In this document: positions 57,401 to 64,000 of the stretch, one piece after another | Layout of the letters: the number at the start of each line of letters is the position of its first letter | Numbering within the stretch: the stretch's first letter is position 1 | Program-made: the position numbers and the translations under genes | The notes under the pieces: model-generated | Databases searched by the model: none | Seen by the model: only the letters and a program-made list of their open reading frames with translations | What the model was told of the DNA's origin: nothing | DNA from: Mycobacterium sp. KBS0706 | GTDB lineage: Bacteria > Pseudomonadota > Alphaproteobacteria > DSM-16000 > Inquilinaceae | Direction: 5' to 3' | NCBI RefSeq assembly: GCF_005938675.2 | Contig: NZ_VCCH02000019.1 | Coordinates: 1 to 64,000 of the forward strand | Length of the DNA stretch: 64,000 bases

Positions 57401-58888
57401 ATGGCGGATTTTACCGGAACAGCAGGCGCCGATTTCTACCCCGGTACGGCCGACGCGGACACCGTCAGCGGCCTGGGCGGCAACGATGTGCTCGAAGGCG
57501 CCGGCGGCAACGACACGATCAACGGCGACGACGGGGACGACCAACTCACCGGAGCTGCCGGAGACGACATCCTCCACGGCGGCGCCGATCAGGACATTCT
57601 CGGCGGCGGGGACGGCAGCGACAGCCTCAACGGCGATGACGGCAACGACACCCTCGTCGGCGCCGCGGGGGCCGATGTGCTCAATGGCGGCAGCGGCAAC
57701 GACTTCGTCGACTACTTCAGCTCGCCGGCGGCCGTGACCATCGACCTCGAGTCCGGTGGTGCCGGGATCGGCGGCGATGCCGCCGGGGATACGTATTCGG
57801 GTATCGAATATCTGAACGGCAGCAACTTCGACGACATGCTTCGGGGCGATTCGGGCAGCAACCAGCTCTGGGGCTGGGACGGCGACGACGTGCTGTCGGC
57901 CGCCGGCGGCGACGACCTCGTCAACGCCGGTGCGGGCGCGGACCTGCTCCGCGGCGATGACGGCAATGACGTCCTGAACGGGGGAGACGGCAATGACCGG
58001 CTCGTCGGCGGCGCCGGAGCCGACGCGCTCGGCGGCGGGGTCGGCATCGATACCGCCGACTACAGCGGCTCCTCGGCGGCCGTGACGGTCAATCTCGCAG
58101 CCGGCACCGGGGTCGGCGGAGATGCCGAGGGCGACACGCTGCAGTTGATCGAGAACCTCGTCGGCTCCGCCTTCGCCGACCGCCTCACCGGCAGCGCGGC
58201 CGCCAATGTGCTCGACGGCGGCGCCGGCGACGACACGCTCCGCAGCGGCGCGGGCGCGGACCAGCTGATCGGCGACGACGGCAATGACATCATCGAGGCC
58301 GGGGCCGGGGCCGACAGCATCAACGGCGGGGCCGGCATTGACACGGCGAACTATGCCGGTTCTGCCCAGGGTGTGGCCGCCCACCTCCAGGCCAGCCTCG
58401 GCCGCGACGGCGATGCCGAGGGCGACACGCTGACCGGCATCGAGCAAGTCGTGGGCTCCGCCTTTGCCGACAACCTGACCGGCAACTCCGGGAACAACAC
58501 CTTCTGGGGCGGGGACGGGAACGACCGGCTCGTCGGCGGCATCGGCGCCGATGTGCTGAAGGGCGGGGCCGGAGACGACCGCTTCGTCTATACCTGGATC
58601 GGCGAAAGCACCGTCGCGGCATCCGGCAAGGACTTGATCGCGGATTTCTCGGCTGGCGACAAGATCGACCTGTCGCCGATCGACATCGACGGCGATCCGG
58701 ACAACGGCGACAGCGCCTTCACCTTCGGCACCGGCGGCTTCACCGGCACCGCGGGCGAGGTGCGGGTGGTGAATTTCGGCGACGGCCGCCAGGGCGTCTA
58801 TCTCGACGCCAACGGCGACAAGCAGCCGGATTCGATCATCACCATCTATGCCGACCACGCCCTCGCGGCGGCGGATTTCGTGCTGTAG
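57401..58888 (+). CDS. RTX calcium-binding repeat protein (second copy)
   Basis: 495 aa, nearly all nonapeptide RTX repeats (GGNDVLEGAGGNDTINGDDGDD and similar), starting MADFTGTAGADFYPG. The C-terminus has GKDLIADFSAGDKIDLSPI, an FGTGGFTG block and ends DHALAAADFVL, a type I secretion tail. The C-terminal 110 residues are clearly homologous to those of the protein at 26283. No catalytic domain or transporter genes accompany it. Confidence 0.88.
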   Translation: MADFTGTAGADFYPGTADADTVSGLGGNDVLEGAGGNDTINGDDGDDQLTGAAGDDILHGGADQDILGGGDGSDSLNGDDGNDTLVGAAGADVLNGGSGNDFVDYFSSPAAVTIDLESGGAGIGGDAAGDTYSGIEYLNGSNFDDMLRGDSGSNQLWGWDGDDVLSAAGGDDLVNAGAGADLLRGDDGNDVLNGGDGNDRLVGGAGADALGGGVGIDTADYSGSSAAVTVNLAAGTGVGGDAEGDTLQLIENLVGSAFADRLTGSAAANVLDGGAGDDTLRSGAGADQLIGDDGNDIIEAGAGADSINGGAGIDTANYAGSAQGVAAHLQASLGRDGDAEGDTLTGIEQVVGSAFADNLTGNSGNNTFWGGDGNDRLVGGIGADVLKGGAGDDRFVYTWIGESTVAASGKDLIADFSAGDKIDLSPIDIDGDPDNGDSAFTFGTGGFTGTAGEVRVVNFGDGRQGVYLDANGDKQPDSIITIYADHALAAADFVL

Positions 58889-58895
58889 CCCCGGC

Positions 58896-59405
58896 CTACT
58901 GCTCCGGGATCACCAGCGGGCCGCAATTGTCGTCGGCGACGAAGACGGCGAGGATCTGCGCCGGCTCGGCGGCGCTGGCGTTCTCGGCGAAGAGGTGCAG
59001 CGCCCCCGGCGGCTCGAACCAGGTGGCGCCGGGGCCGTAGAGCTGGGGCGGGCTGCCGGCGAGCTGCGAGCGCACCGCGCCCCTGATCACGAAGGCTGTG
59101 ACCGAGCCGGGATGGCGGTGCGCCGGGGTGTAGGCGCCAGGCGGGAAGTCGACCGTGACGGTGGTGATCGACTTGCCGGGCACGTTCGGCAGCGCCTCGC
59201 AGGACAGTGGCTTGACCACCGTCGCCGGCCGGGCGCCCGGCACCGCGCCGGGCTCGGCCTGGGCGTGGAGATGAGCCGGCATCGCGGGAGCCGTAGCGGG
59301 GACATCGGCTGGCCGGATCCCCCACAGCGCCGCGAGCGCCGCCGCGCCGCCGGCCACCAGCAGCACCAGCCGCATCGGCTGCGGGCCGGGATGCAAAGCG
59401 GACAT
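58896..59405 (-). CDS. Cupin domain protein, exported
   Basis: 169 aa. A hydrophobic N-terminal segment (LVLLVAGGAAALAALWGI) suggests export or anchoring. The cupin barrel has YTPAHRHPGSVTAFVIRG (metal-binding HxH) and GATWFEPPGALHLFAENAS. The ATG follows GGGAGGAAG. It lies 13 bp after the epimerase gene and is the last gene of a three-gene operon. Confidence 0.82.
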   Translation of the reverse strand: MSALHPGPQPMRLVLLVAGGAAALAALWGIRPADVPATAPAMPAHLHAQAEPGAVPGARPATVVKPLSCEALPNVPGKSITTVTVDFPPGAYTPAHRHPGSVTAFVIRGAVRSQLAGSPPQLYGPGATWFEPPGALHLFAENASAAEPAQILAVFVADDNCGPLVIPEQ

Positions 59406-59418
59406 CGTCTTCCTCCCT

Positions 59419-60150
59419 TCAGCCCGGCAGCCGGAACCCGGCATCCCAGCCGAGCTCGCGCACCGCCTTCTCGACCAAGGCCGGGCCGCCCGGCTCGGCG
59501 ATGTTGAAGATGCCGCGGCGGCCGCGGTCGACCCCCAGCAACGCTGCCTGCGCCGCGGCGTCGACATGCACCGCGCCCGGCCCCGGCGGCGCGTCGATGC
59601 CGGTGCCGGGACCGTAGAATTGGCCATAGCGCAGCACGATGCCCTCGAATGGCGGGGTGTGCAGCACCTGCGCCTCCAGCGCCGCCACGCCGTCGATGCT
59701 GGCCCGCCGCGGGTTGTCGGGCGACCGGTCGAGCGGATGGTCCTCGGCATAGGGTGGCGTGCCCGGCGCGTAGACCCAGGCGATGCTCTGGGCGATCAGC
59801 CGGCGGATTCCCGCCTCCCGCGCCGCCGCGACGAGGTTGCGCGTGCCCTCGCTGCGGATCCGGGCGTTGCGCGGCGCCGCCTCGGCCATGCGCGCCGGGT
59901 CGAGGCCGGGCGGCAGGTCGGTCAGCTGGTGGATCACGATGTCCGGCCGCGCCGGCGCGACGGCGCGAGTGAGGGCTGTGGCGTCGAACACGTCGACCAC
60001 CACCGGCTCGGCGCCGAGGCGGGCCAGCATCTCGACCTTGGCCGGGTCGCGCGTGGTGCCGAAGACGTGGTGCCCGGCCTGGCTCAGCAGCGGCACCAGG
60101 CGGCGGCCGACGGCGCCGCCGGCACCGGCGAGAAAGATCCTGAACGGCAT
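59419..60150 (-). CDS. NAD(P)-dependent epimerase/dehydratase-like protein
   Basis: 243 aa. The Rossmann motif is FLAGAGGAVGRRLVPLL at the N-terminus. A YxxxK-like site is not clear, but IAQSIAWVYAPG and VLRYGQFYGPGTG are typical of extended SDR proteins. The substrate is unknown. It lies 16 bp after the GNAT gene in one operon. Confidence 0.82.
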   Translation of the reverse strand: MPFRIFLAGAGGAVGRRLVPLLSQAGHHVFGTTRDPAKVEMLARLGAEPVVVDVFDATALTRAVAPARPDIVIHQLTDLPPGLDPARMAEAAPRNARIRSEGTRNLVAAAREAGIRRLIAQSIAWVYAPGTPPYAEDHPLDRSPDNPRRASIDGVAALEAQVLHTPPFEGIVLRYGQFYGPGTGIDAPPGPGAVHVDAAAQAALLGVDRGRRGIFNIAEPGGPALVEKAVRELGWDAGFRLPG

Positions 60151-60166
60151 CGAGTCCTCCTGTCGT

Positions 60167-60619
60167 CTAAGCCAGCTTCAGGCCGAAGCGCAGCGCGGTC
60201 GCGAGCAGGCCGCAGCGGTAGTAGAAGCGGTGGCCCAGCACATTGGTCAGCGGGGTGTCGAGCACCAGCCGGGCGCAGCCGAAGGCCCGCCCCTCCTCCG
60301 CCAGCCAGTCCATCAGCCGGGCGCCGTGGCCACCGCTGCGCTCGGCCTCGTCGGTGACCAGGTCGTCGACATAGAGATGCGGGCCGTAGACCAGGTTCTC
60401 CTGCACCCGGAAGCCGGCCAGCGCGACCGGCCTGGCGCCGCGCCACAGCGCGACCAGCCGGTATCCGGCGGCGGCCTGGAAGCGCCAGCGCGCCACCAGC
60501 TCGGCCTCCGACTCCAGATGCGGCCGCAGCTGCCGCATCAGCTTCCAGCAAGCGGTGACGGCGGGCTCGTCCTCGACGAGGCGGAGTTCGACGGTTTCGG
60601 CATCGGGAGCGGCCGACAT
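60167..60619 (-). CDS. GNAT family N-acetyltransferase
   Basis: 150 aa. The acetyl-CoA site is HLYVDDLVTDEAERSGGHGARLMDWL, and the C-terminus RFYYRCGLLATALRFGLKL is also typical. It is first in an operon with the epimerase and cupin genes and is divergent from a MarR regulator. The substrate is unknown. Confidence 0.8.
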   Translation of the reverse strand: MSAAPDAETVELRLVEDEPAVTACWKLMRQLRPHLESEAELVARWRFQAAAGYRLVALWRGARPVALAGFRVQENLVYGPHLYVDDLVTDEAERSGGHGARLMDWLAEEGRAFGCARLVLDTPLTNVLGHRFYYRCGLLATALRFGLKLA

Positions 60620-60649
60620 GGCGATGGCCCTTTCGGGGGAGTCGGGATA

Positions 60650-60686
60650 GTATCAGAGCACGAACAACATATGAGAGCTCTGATAC
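60650..60686. promoter_or_regulatory. Candidate MarR operator between divergent genes
   Basis: GTATCAGAGC (60650-60659) and GCTCTGATAC (60677-60686) are exact inverted 10-bp arms 17 bp apart. The right arm is also part of a near-perfect 16-bp palindrome TATGAGAGCTCTGATA (60670-60685). It lies just before the MarR ATG. Confidence 0.6.
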
Positions 60687-60687
60687 A

Positions 60688-61179
60688 ATGGTCAAGCACG
60701 GCGAGGGCCCGGCGATTCCGCATCCGGGCGAGGGCAAGCGGGGCGAGGCGGGGTATTTCGGCTATCTGCTGCGCCAGGCCAGCGGCACCTACCGGCTGCG
60801 GATGGAACGCGCGCTGGCCGACCTGGAGGTGACGCCGCCGCAATTCACCATCATGACCATGGTCGCGGCCTATCCCGGCCTGTCCGGCGCCGACCTGGCG
60901 CGGTTGACCCTGCTGACGCCGCAGACGGTCAGCGTCATCGTCGCCAATCTGGAACGCGCCGGGTCGGTGGCGCGGCGGCCGCATCCGGTGCATGGCCGCA
61001 TTCTGACCCTGGAGATCACCGAGAGTGGCAAGGCGCTGCTTGGCCGCTGCCGCGAGCGGGTGCAGGTGCTGGAACGGGCGCTGGCCGCCGGGCTGTCGCC
61101 GCAGGAGGAGGCGGTGATTCGCCGCTGGCTCGTGGCCGTGGCGGCGGAGGGCGGCGAGGCCGCGGGCGAGACGGACTAA
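60688..61179 (+). CDS. MarR family transcriptional regulator
   Basis: 163 aa. The winged helix is TPPQFTIMTMVAAYPGLSGADLARLTLLTPQTVSVIVANLERAGSVARRPHPVHGR in sequence. It probably controls itself and the divergent GNAT-epimerase-cupin operon through the repeats in the gap. Its stop overlaps the convergent neighbour by 4 bp. Confidence 0.87.
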   Translation: MVKHGEGPAIPHPGEGKRGEAGYFGYLLRQASGTYRLRMERALADLEVTPPQFTIMTMVAAYPGLSGADLARLTLLTPQTVSVIVANLERAGSVARRPHPVHGRILTLEITESGKALLGRCRERVQVLERALAAGLSPQEEAVIRRWLVAVAAEGGEAAGETD

Positions 61180-61799
61180 GTCGCCGACGGATGCAGCAGG
61201 GGCCGGTAGCCGGCAGCGAGGACGGCGACGCTGGGCAGCGGCGTCAGCAGGCCGACCGGGCCGGAGGGCCGCGCCCGGCCCTCGCTATAGCCTGAGGGCG
61301 ACCACCGGCGGAGACCGTCGCCCAACACCAGCCAGGCGCCTCCGGGATCGTCGGGCAGCGCCACCATGGCTCCGTCCGGCAGATTCGCCGCCGGGTGCGG
61401 CACCACGCGCTGGCGGCGGGTGGCGGGGTCGATCCGGGCGGGATGCAGCACCCGGTCCATGGCGTCGGCCAGCGGCGGCGTCGCCAGCCCCGCGGCCCGG
61501 GCCCAGGCGGCGCGCCAGGCGTTGTAGGCCTCGCGCCGGCATTCGGCGCAGGGCCGGTGCCCGGCGGCGATCGCCACCGCCTCGTCCAGGAAGAACAGAT
61601 GGGTCCAGCGGTTCGGCTGCATCACCGGCCGCCACCAGCCCTTGAATTCCAGCCGGCAGCAGATCCAGCGCGTGGTCGACCACGGCCGGCGGATGCGGCC
61701 CTCGGCATCGTGGATCACGCCGCGATTGCCCAGCATCGTGCCGCGGGCGGGGTCGGCGACGATCTCGCCGAAGGGCGTGACGCGGTTGCGATGGGCCAT
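61176..61799 (-). CDS. Conserved hypothetical with PCAECRR motif
   Basis: 207 aa. It opens MAHRNRVTPFGEIVADPARGTMLGNRG and has RWICCRLEFKGWWRPVM, LFFLDEAVAIAAGHRPCAECRREAY and later a variable C-terminal part. The Cys pair in CAEC with nearby His suggests metal binding. The family is known to me only as hypothetical. It is divergent from the TetR gene, sharing its palindrome. Confidence 0.65.
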   Translation of the reverse strand: MAHRNRVTPFGEIVADPARGTMLGNRGVIHDAEGRIRRPWSTTRWICCRLEFKGWWRPVMQPNRWTHLFFLDEAVAIAAGHRPCAECRREAYNAWRAAWARAAGLATPPLADAMDRVLHPARIDPATRRQRVVPHPAANLPDGAMVALPDDPGGAWLVLGDGLRRWSPSGYSEGRARPSGPVGLLTPLPSVAVLAAGYRPLLHPSAT

Positions 61800-61837
61800 G
61801 CGGCATCATCGCATGGCCGCGATGCCCTGCCATCGGC

Positions 61838-61873
61838 TTGCGACTATACCGACCGGTCGGTATAGTAACTTTC
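61838..61873 (+). promoter_or_regulatory. tetR-SMR promoter with perfect 24-bp operator
   Basis: TTGCGA (61838-61843), a 17-bp spacer and TATAGT (61861-61866) stand just before the TetR ATG at 61874. A perfect 24-bp palindrome (ACTATACCGACC and its mirror, 61843-61866) covers both the spacer and the -10. Its left end also supplies a TATAGT on the minus strand. The expected start point is at or next to the ATG. Confidence 0.8.
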
Positions 61874-62422
61874 ATGAGCACGCCAGACACCAAGATCCGG
61901 ATTCTGACCGCCGCCGAGCAGGTGGTGCTGGAGCGTGGCGTCCCGGCCCTGACGCTGGATGCCGTCGCCGAGGCCGCCGGCCTGAGCAAGGGCGGGCTGA
62001 TCTATCACTTCGAGAGCAAGGAGGCGCTGATCCGCGCCATGATCGCGCGGATCGGCACCTGCATGCAGGAGCGGATGGACAGGCTGACCGCAGCGGACGG
62101 AAAGCCGGGCACATGGACCCGCGCCTATCTGGGCGCCGCGTTTCCGCCGGCCGGTACCCCGGACGACCAGGATGCGATGCGGGAGGCGGCGCTGATCGCC
62201 GCCCTGGGCTACGACCCGGCGCTGCTGGCGCCCTATGCCGCGCAATATTCTGAATGGGTGGCGCAGCAGCGGTCGGACGGGATCGACCCGGTCCTGGCCG
62301 CCATCGTCCGGCTGGCGGCGGACGGGCTGTGGCTGAACGAGGTGTTCGGCATCCGCGCCGTCGACCCGGGGGACCGGGCGGCGGTGCTGCAGCGCCTGGA
62401 CGCGATGACGCGCGGCGCCTGA
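61874..62422 (+). CDS. TetR family repressor of the SMR genes
   Basis: 182 aa. The helix-turn-helix is ILTAAEQVVLERGVPALTLDAVAEAAGLSKGGLIYHFESKEALI in sequence. The C-terminal ligand domain resembles TetR_C_6-type regulators. No Shine-Dalgarno sequence precedes the ATG, consistent with a leaderless message. It is followed by two SMR genes, 25 bp on. Confidence 0.88.
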   Translation: MSTPDTKIRILTAAEQVVLERGVPALTLDAVAEAAGLSKGGLIYHFESKEALIRAMIARIGTCMQERMDRLTAADGKPGTWTRAYLGAAFPPAGTPDDQDAMREAALIAALGYDPALLAPYAAQYSEWVAQQRSDGIDPVLAAIVRLAADGLWLNEVFGIRAVDPGDRAAVLQRLDAMTRGA

Positions 62423-62447
62423 CTTTCAATCCTGAGGAGTTTCCACC

Positions 62448-62768
62448 ATGGCTTGGGTGATCCTGATCATCGCCGGGCTGTTCGAGATCGGCTGGGCGAT
62501 CGGCCTGAAATACACCGAGGGCTTCAGCCGGCTGTGGCTCAGCCTGGGCACCGCGGCGGCGATGATCGTCAGCCTGGTGCTGCTGGGCCTGGCGCTGAAG
62601 GACCTGCCGATCGGCACCGCCTATGCGGTCTGGACCGGCGTCGGCGCGGTCGGCACCGCGATCCTCGGCATCTACCTGTTCGGCGAATCGGCCGATTTCG
62701 CCCGGCTGGCCTGCATCGGCCTGATCGTCGCCGGGATCATCGGGCTGAAGCTGGTCACCCCGCACTGA
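62448..62768 (+). CDS. SMR transporter, SugE/Gdx-like
   Basis: 106 aa with four hydrophobic segments. The essential Glu13 is in GLFEIGW, and [12 protein letters not shown] matches the SugE/Gdx guanidinium exporter subgroup more than EmrE. It would export guanidinium or quaternary ammonium ions. It has a good ribosome site (GAGGAG) and is followed 10 bp later by a second SMR gene. Confidence 0.88.
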   Translation: MAWVILIIAGLFEIGWAIGLKYTEGFSRLWLSLGTAAAMIVSLVLLGLALKDLPIGTAYAVWTGVGAVGTAILGIYLFGESADFARLACIGLIVAGIIGLKLVTPH

Positions 62769-62778
62769 GGGCCGCCCG

Positions 62779-63099
62779 ATGACCTGGATCCTGCTGTTCG
62801 CCGCGATCGGCTTCGAGGTCGCCGGCACGCTCTGCATGAAGCTGTCGGACGGGTTCCGCAACCTGCTGCCTTCGGCGCTGATCTTCGTGTTCTACGCCGC
62901 CGCGTTCGGCTGCCTGACCCTGACCCTGAAGCGGATGGATCTCAGCCTGGCCTATGCGATCTGGGCCGGGGTCGGCACCGCCCTGACCGTGGCGATCGGC
63001 GTGCTGTGGTTCCAGGAGGCGATGACCACGCTGAAGCTGGCCTCGGTCGCCCTGGTGATCGCCGGCGTCGTCGGCATGAACCTCGGCGGAGCGCATTGA
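62779..63099 (+). CDS. SMR transporter, second subunit
   Basis: 106 aa with four hydrophobic segments. Glu13 is in [18 protein letters not shown], and [24 protein letters not shown] is the SMR signature. Tandem SMR genes often make heterodimers with the neighbour, which is the likely case here. It forms an operon with the TetR and first SMR gene. Confidence 0.88.
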   Translation: MTWILLFAAIGFEVAGTLCMKLSDGFRNLLPSALIFVFYAAAFGCLTLTLKRMDLSLAYAIWAGVGTALTVAIGVLWFQEAMTTLKLASVALVIAGVVGMNLGGAH

Positions 63100-63172
63100 C
63101 GAAGGGCTGGAATTCCTGACCCAGCTGGGCTCAACTGGCGCCGTTTCAGCAAGCCATGCCAGGGTCGCCCGC

Positions 63173-64000
63173 ATGCAGGAGATATCCATCGCCGGCCGCC
63201 GGATCGGCCCCGACCACCCGCCCTATGTGATCTGCGAGCTGTCGGGCAACCACAATGGCGAGCTGGCCCGGGCGCTCAGGATGATCGAGGCGGCCAAGGC
63301 CACCGGCGCCGACGCGGTGAAGCTGCAGACCTACACCGCCGACACCATCACCCTGGACCATGACGGCGACCAGTTCCGGATCAAGGGCGGGCTGTGGGAC
63401 GGGCAGCGGTTGTACGACCTGTACCAGGAGGCCTCGACCCCCTGGGACTGGCACGAGGCGCTGTTCGCCAAGGGGCGCGAGCTGGGCATCACCGTCTTCT
63501 CCAGCCCCTTCGACAAGACCGCGGTCGACCTGCTGGAGGGCTTGGGCGCCCCGGCCTACAAGGTCGCGTCCTTCGAGGTCGTGGACCTGCCGCTGGTCGA
63601 GTACATTGCCAGCAAGAAGAAGCCGATGATCATCTCCACCGGCCTCGCCAATCTCGGCGAGATCCAGGAGGTGATCACCACCGCGCGCAAGAGCGGCGCC
63701 GACGGGCTGGTGGTGCTGCACTGCATCAGCGCCTATCCGGCGCCGATGGAGGATGCCAATCTGCGCACCATCCCGAACCTGGCCGAGACCTTCGGGGTGA
63801 TCAGCGGCCTGTCCGACCACACCATGGGCACCGCCGCCGCGGTCGCCGCGGTGGCGCTGGGCGGATCGGTGATCGAGAAACACTTCACGTTGGCCCGCGC
63901 CGATGGCGGCCCGGACTCGGCCTTCTCGCTGGAGCCGGCCGAGTTCACCCGGCTGGTCGAAGACTGCAAGGGCGCCTGGGCGGCGCTGGGTCGCATCCGC
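63173..64000 (+). CDS. pseI: Pseudaminic acid synthase (partial, runs off the window)
   Basis: The first 276 codons are present. PseI joins phosphoenolpyruvate with a 6-deoxy-AltdiNAc sugar to make pseudaminic acid, used on flagellin or surface glycans. Motifs: [47 protein letters not shown] and [19 protein letters not shown] with [14 protein letters not shown]. The ATG at 63173 is the best start. The C-terminal antifreeze-like domain lies beyond the window. Confidence 0.92.
   Translation, partial: MQEISIAGRRIGPDHPPYVICELSGNHNGELARALRMIEAAKATGADAVKLQTYTADTITLDHDGDQFRIKGGLWDGQRLYDLYQEASTPWDWHEALFAKGRELGITVFSSPFDKTAVDLLEGLGAPAYKVASFEVVDLPLVEYIASKKKPMIISTGLANLGEIQEVITTARKSGADGLVVLHCISAYPAPMEDANLRTIPNLAETFGVISGLSDHTMGTAAAVAAVALGGSVIEKHFTLARADGGPDSAFSLEPAEFTRLVEDCKGAWAALGRIR

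Noticed and set aside
62300..62448. Guanidine riboswitch before the SugE/Gdx-like gene
   Set aside because: The region is the end of the TetR gene plus a 25-bp spacer with a plain ribosome site. There is no room or conserved motif for a riboswitch.

Overview
This window is chromosomal DNA of a high-GC alphaproteobacterium. GC is very high by eye. Several genes are alphaproteobacterial hallmarks: the iron/heme regulator Irr, electron-transfer flavoprotein:ubiquinone oxidoreductase, a 41-residue zinc-less L36, DUF4170 and DUF1508 proteins, and a SigJ/ECF41-type sigma factor beside a carboxymuconolactone decarboxylase-like gene. A Rhodospirillales-like organism (Azospirillum/Inquilinus type) fits best, but this is inferred from gene content. 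I saw no rRNA, tRNA, CRISPR array, insertion sequence or prophage.

Layout. 0-5.5 kb: the tail of an unknown gene, a REP-like doublet, a transketolase/E1-like enzyme, and a DUF1800-DUF1501 pair. 5.5-12 kb: a B12-binding radical SAM protein, darcynin with a divergent TetR regulator, leuA behind a leader-peptide region, a lipoprotein esterase and moaB. 12-16 kb: family 4 uracil-DNA glycosylase, etfD, irr, a VOC protein and a PAP2 membrane protein. 16-25 kb: penicillin-binding protein 1A, the glycolate oxidase genes glcD-glcE and a detached glcF, a GlsB membrane protein, rpmJ and cytochrome c'. 25-35 kb: a serine hydrolase, a large RTX protein, a dihaem cytochrome c, a lone phnM, a YcaQ-like protein, a GNAT enzyme, aqpZ, an AT-richer gap and an orphan gene. 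35-42 kb: DUF4170, isocitrate lyase with a divergent ScfR/RamB-type regulator, DUF1508, the ECF41 module, a 2',3'-cyclic nucleotidase and a second REP doublet.

42-48 kb: a macro-domain-like protein, a compact three-gene membrane module that looks like a toxin with two paralogous immunity proteins, and an emrAB efflux operon led by a MarR repressor. 48-55 kb: an iron-siderophore locus (FecI sigma, FecR, STN-type TonB receptor, FhuD, FhuB). Its fhuB is frameshifted and no ATPase gene follows. 55-64 kb: pbpC, a second RTX protein, a cupin-epimerase-GNAT operon with a divergent MarR regulator, a TetR-controlled pair of SMR transporters under a perfect 24-bp palindrome, and the start of pseI.

How the genes fit together. 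C2 metabolism is represented by glcDEF and aceA with its regulator. Iron control is represented by irr and the fec/fhu locus. Small-molecule efflux is represented by two operons, each with its own repressor and operator. Among the signals a routine annotation would miss, the main ones are the tandem Leu-rich leader peptides before leuA, the toxin/immunity-like operon at 42.8-44.7 kb, the fhuB frameshift and several well-formed operators.
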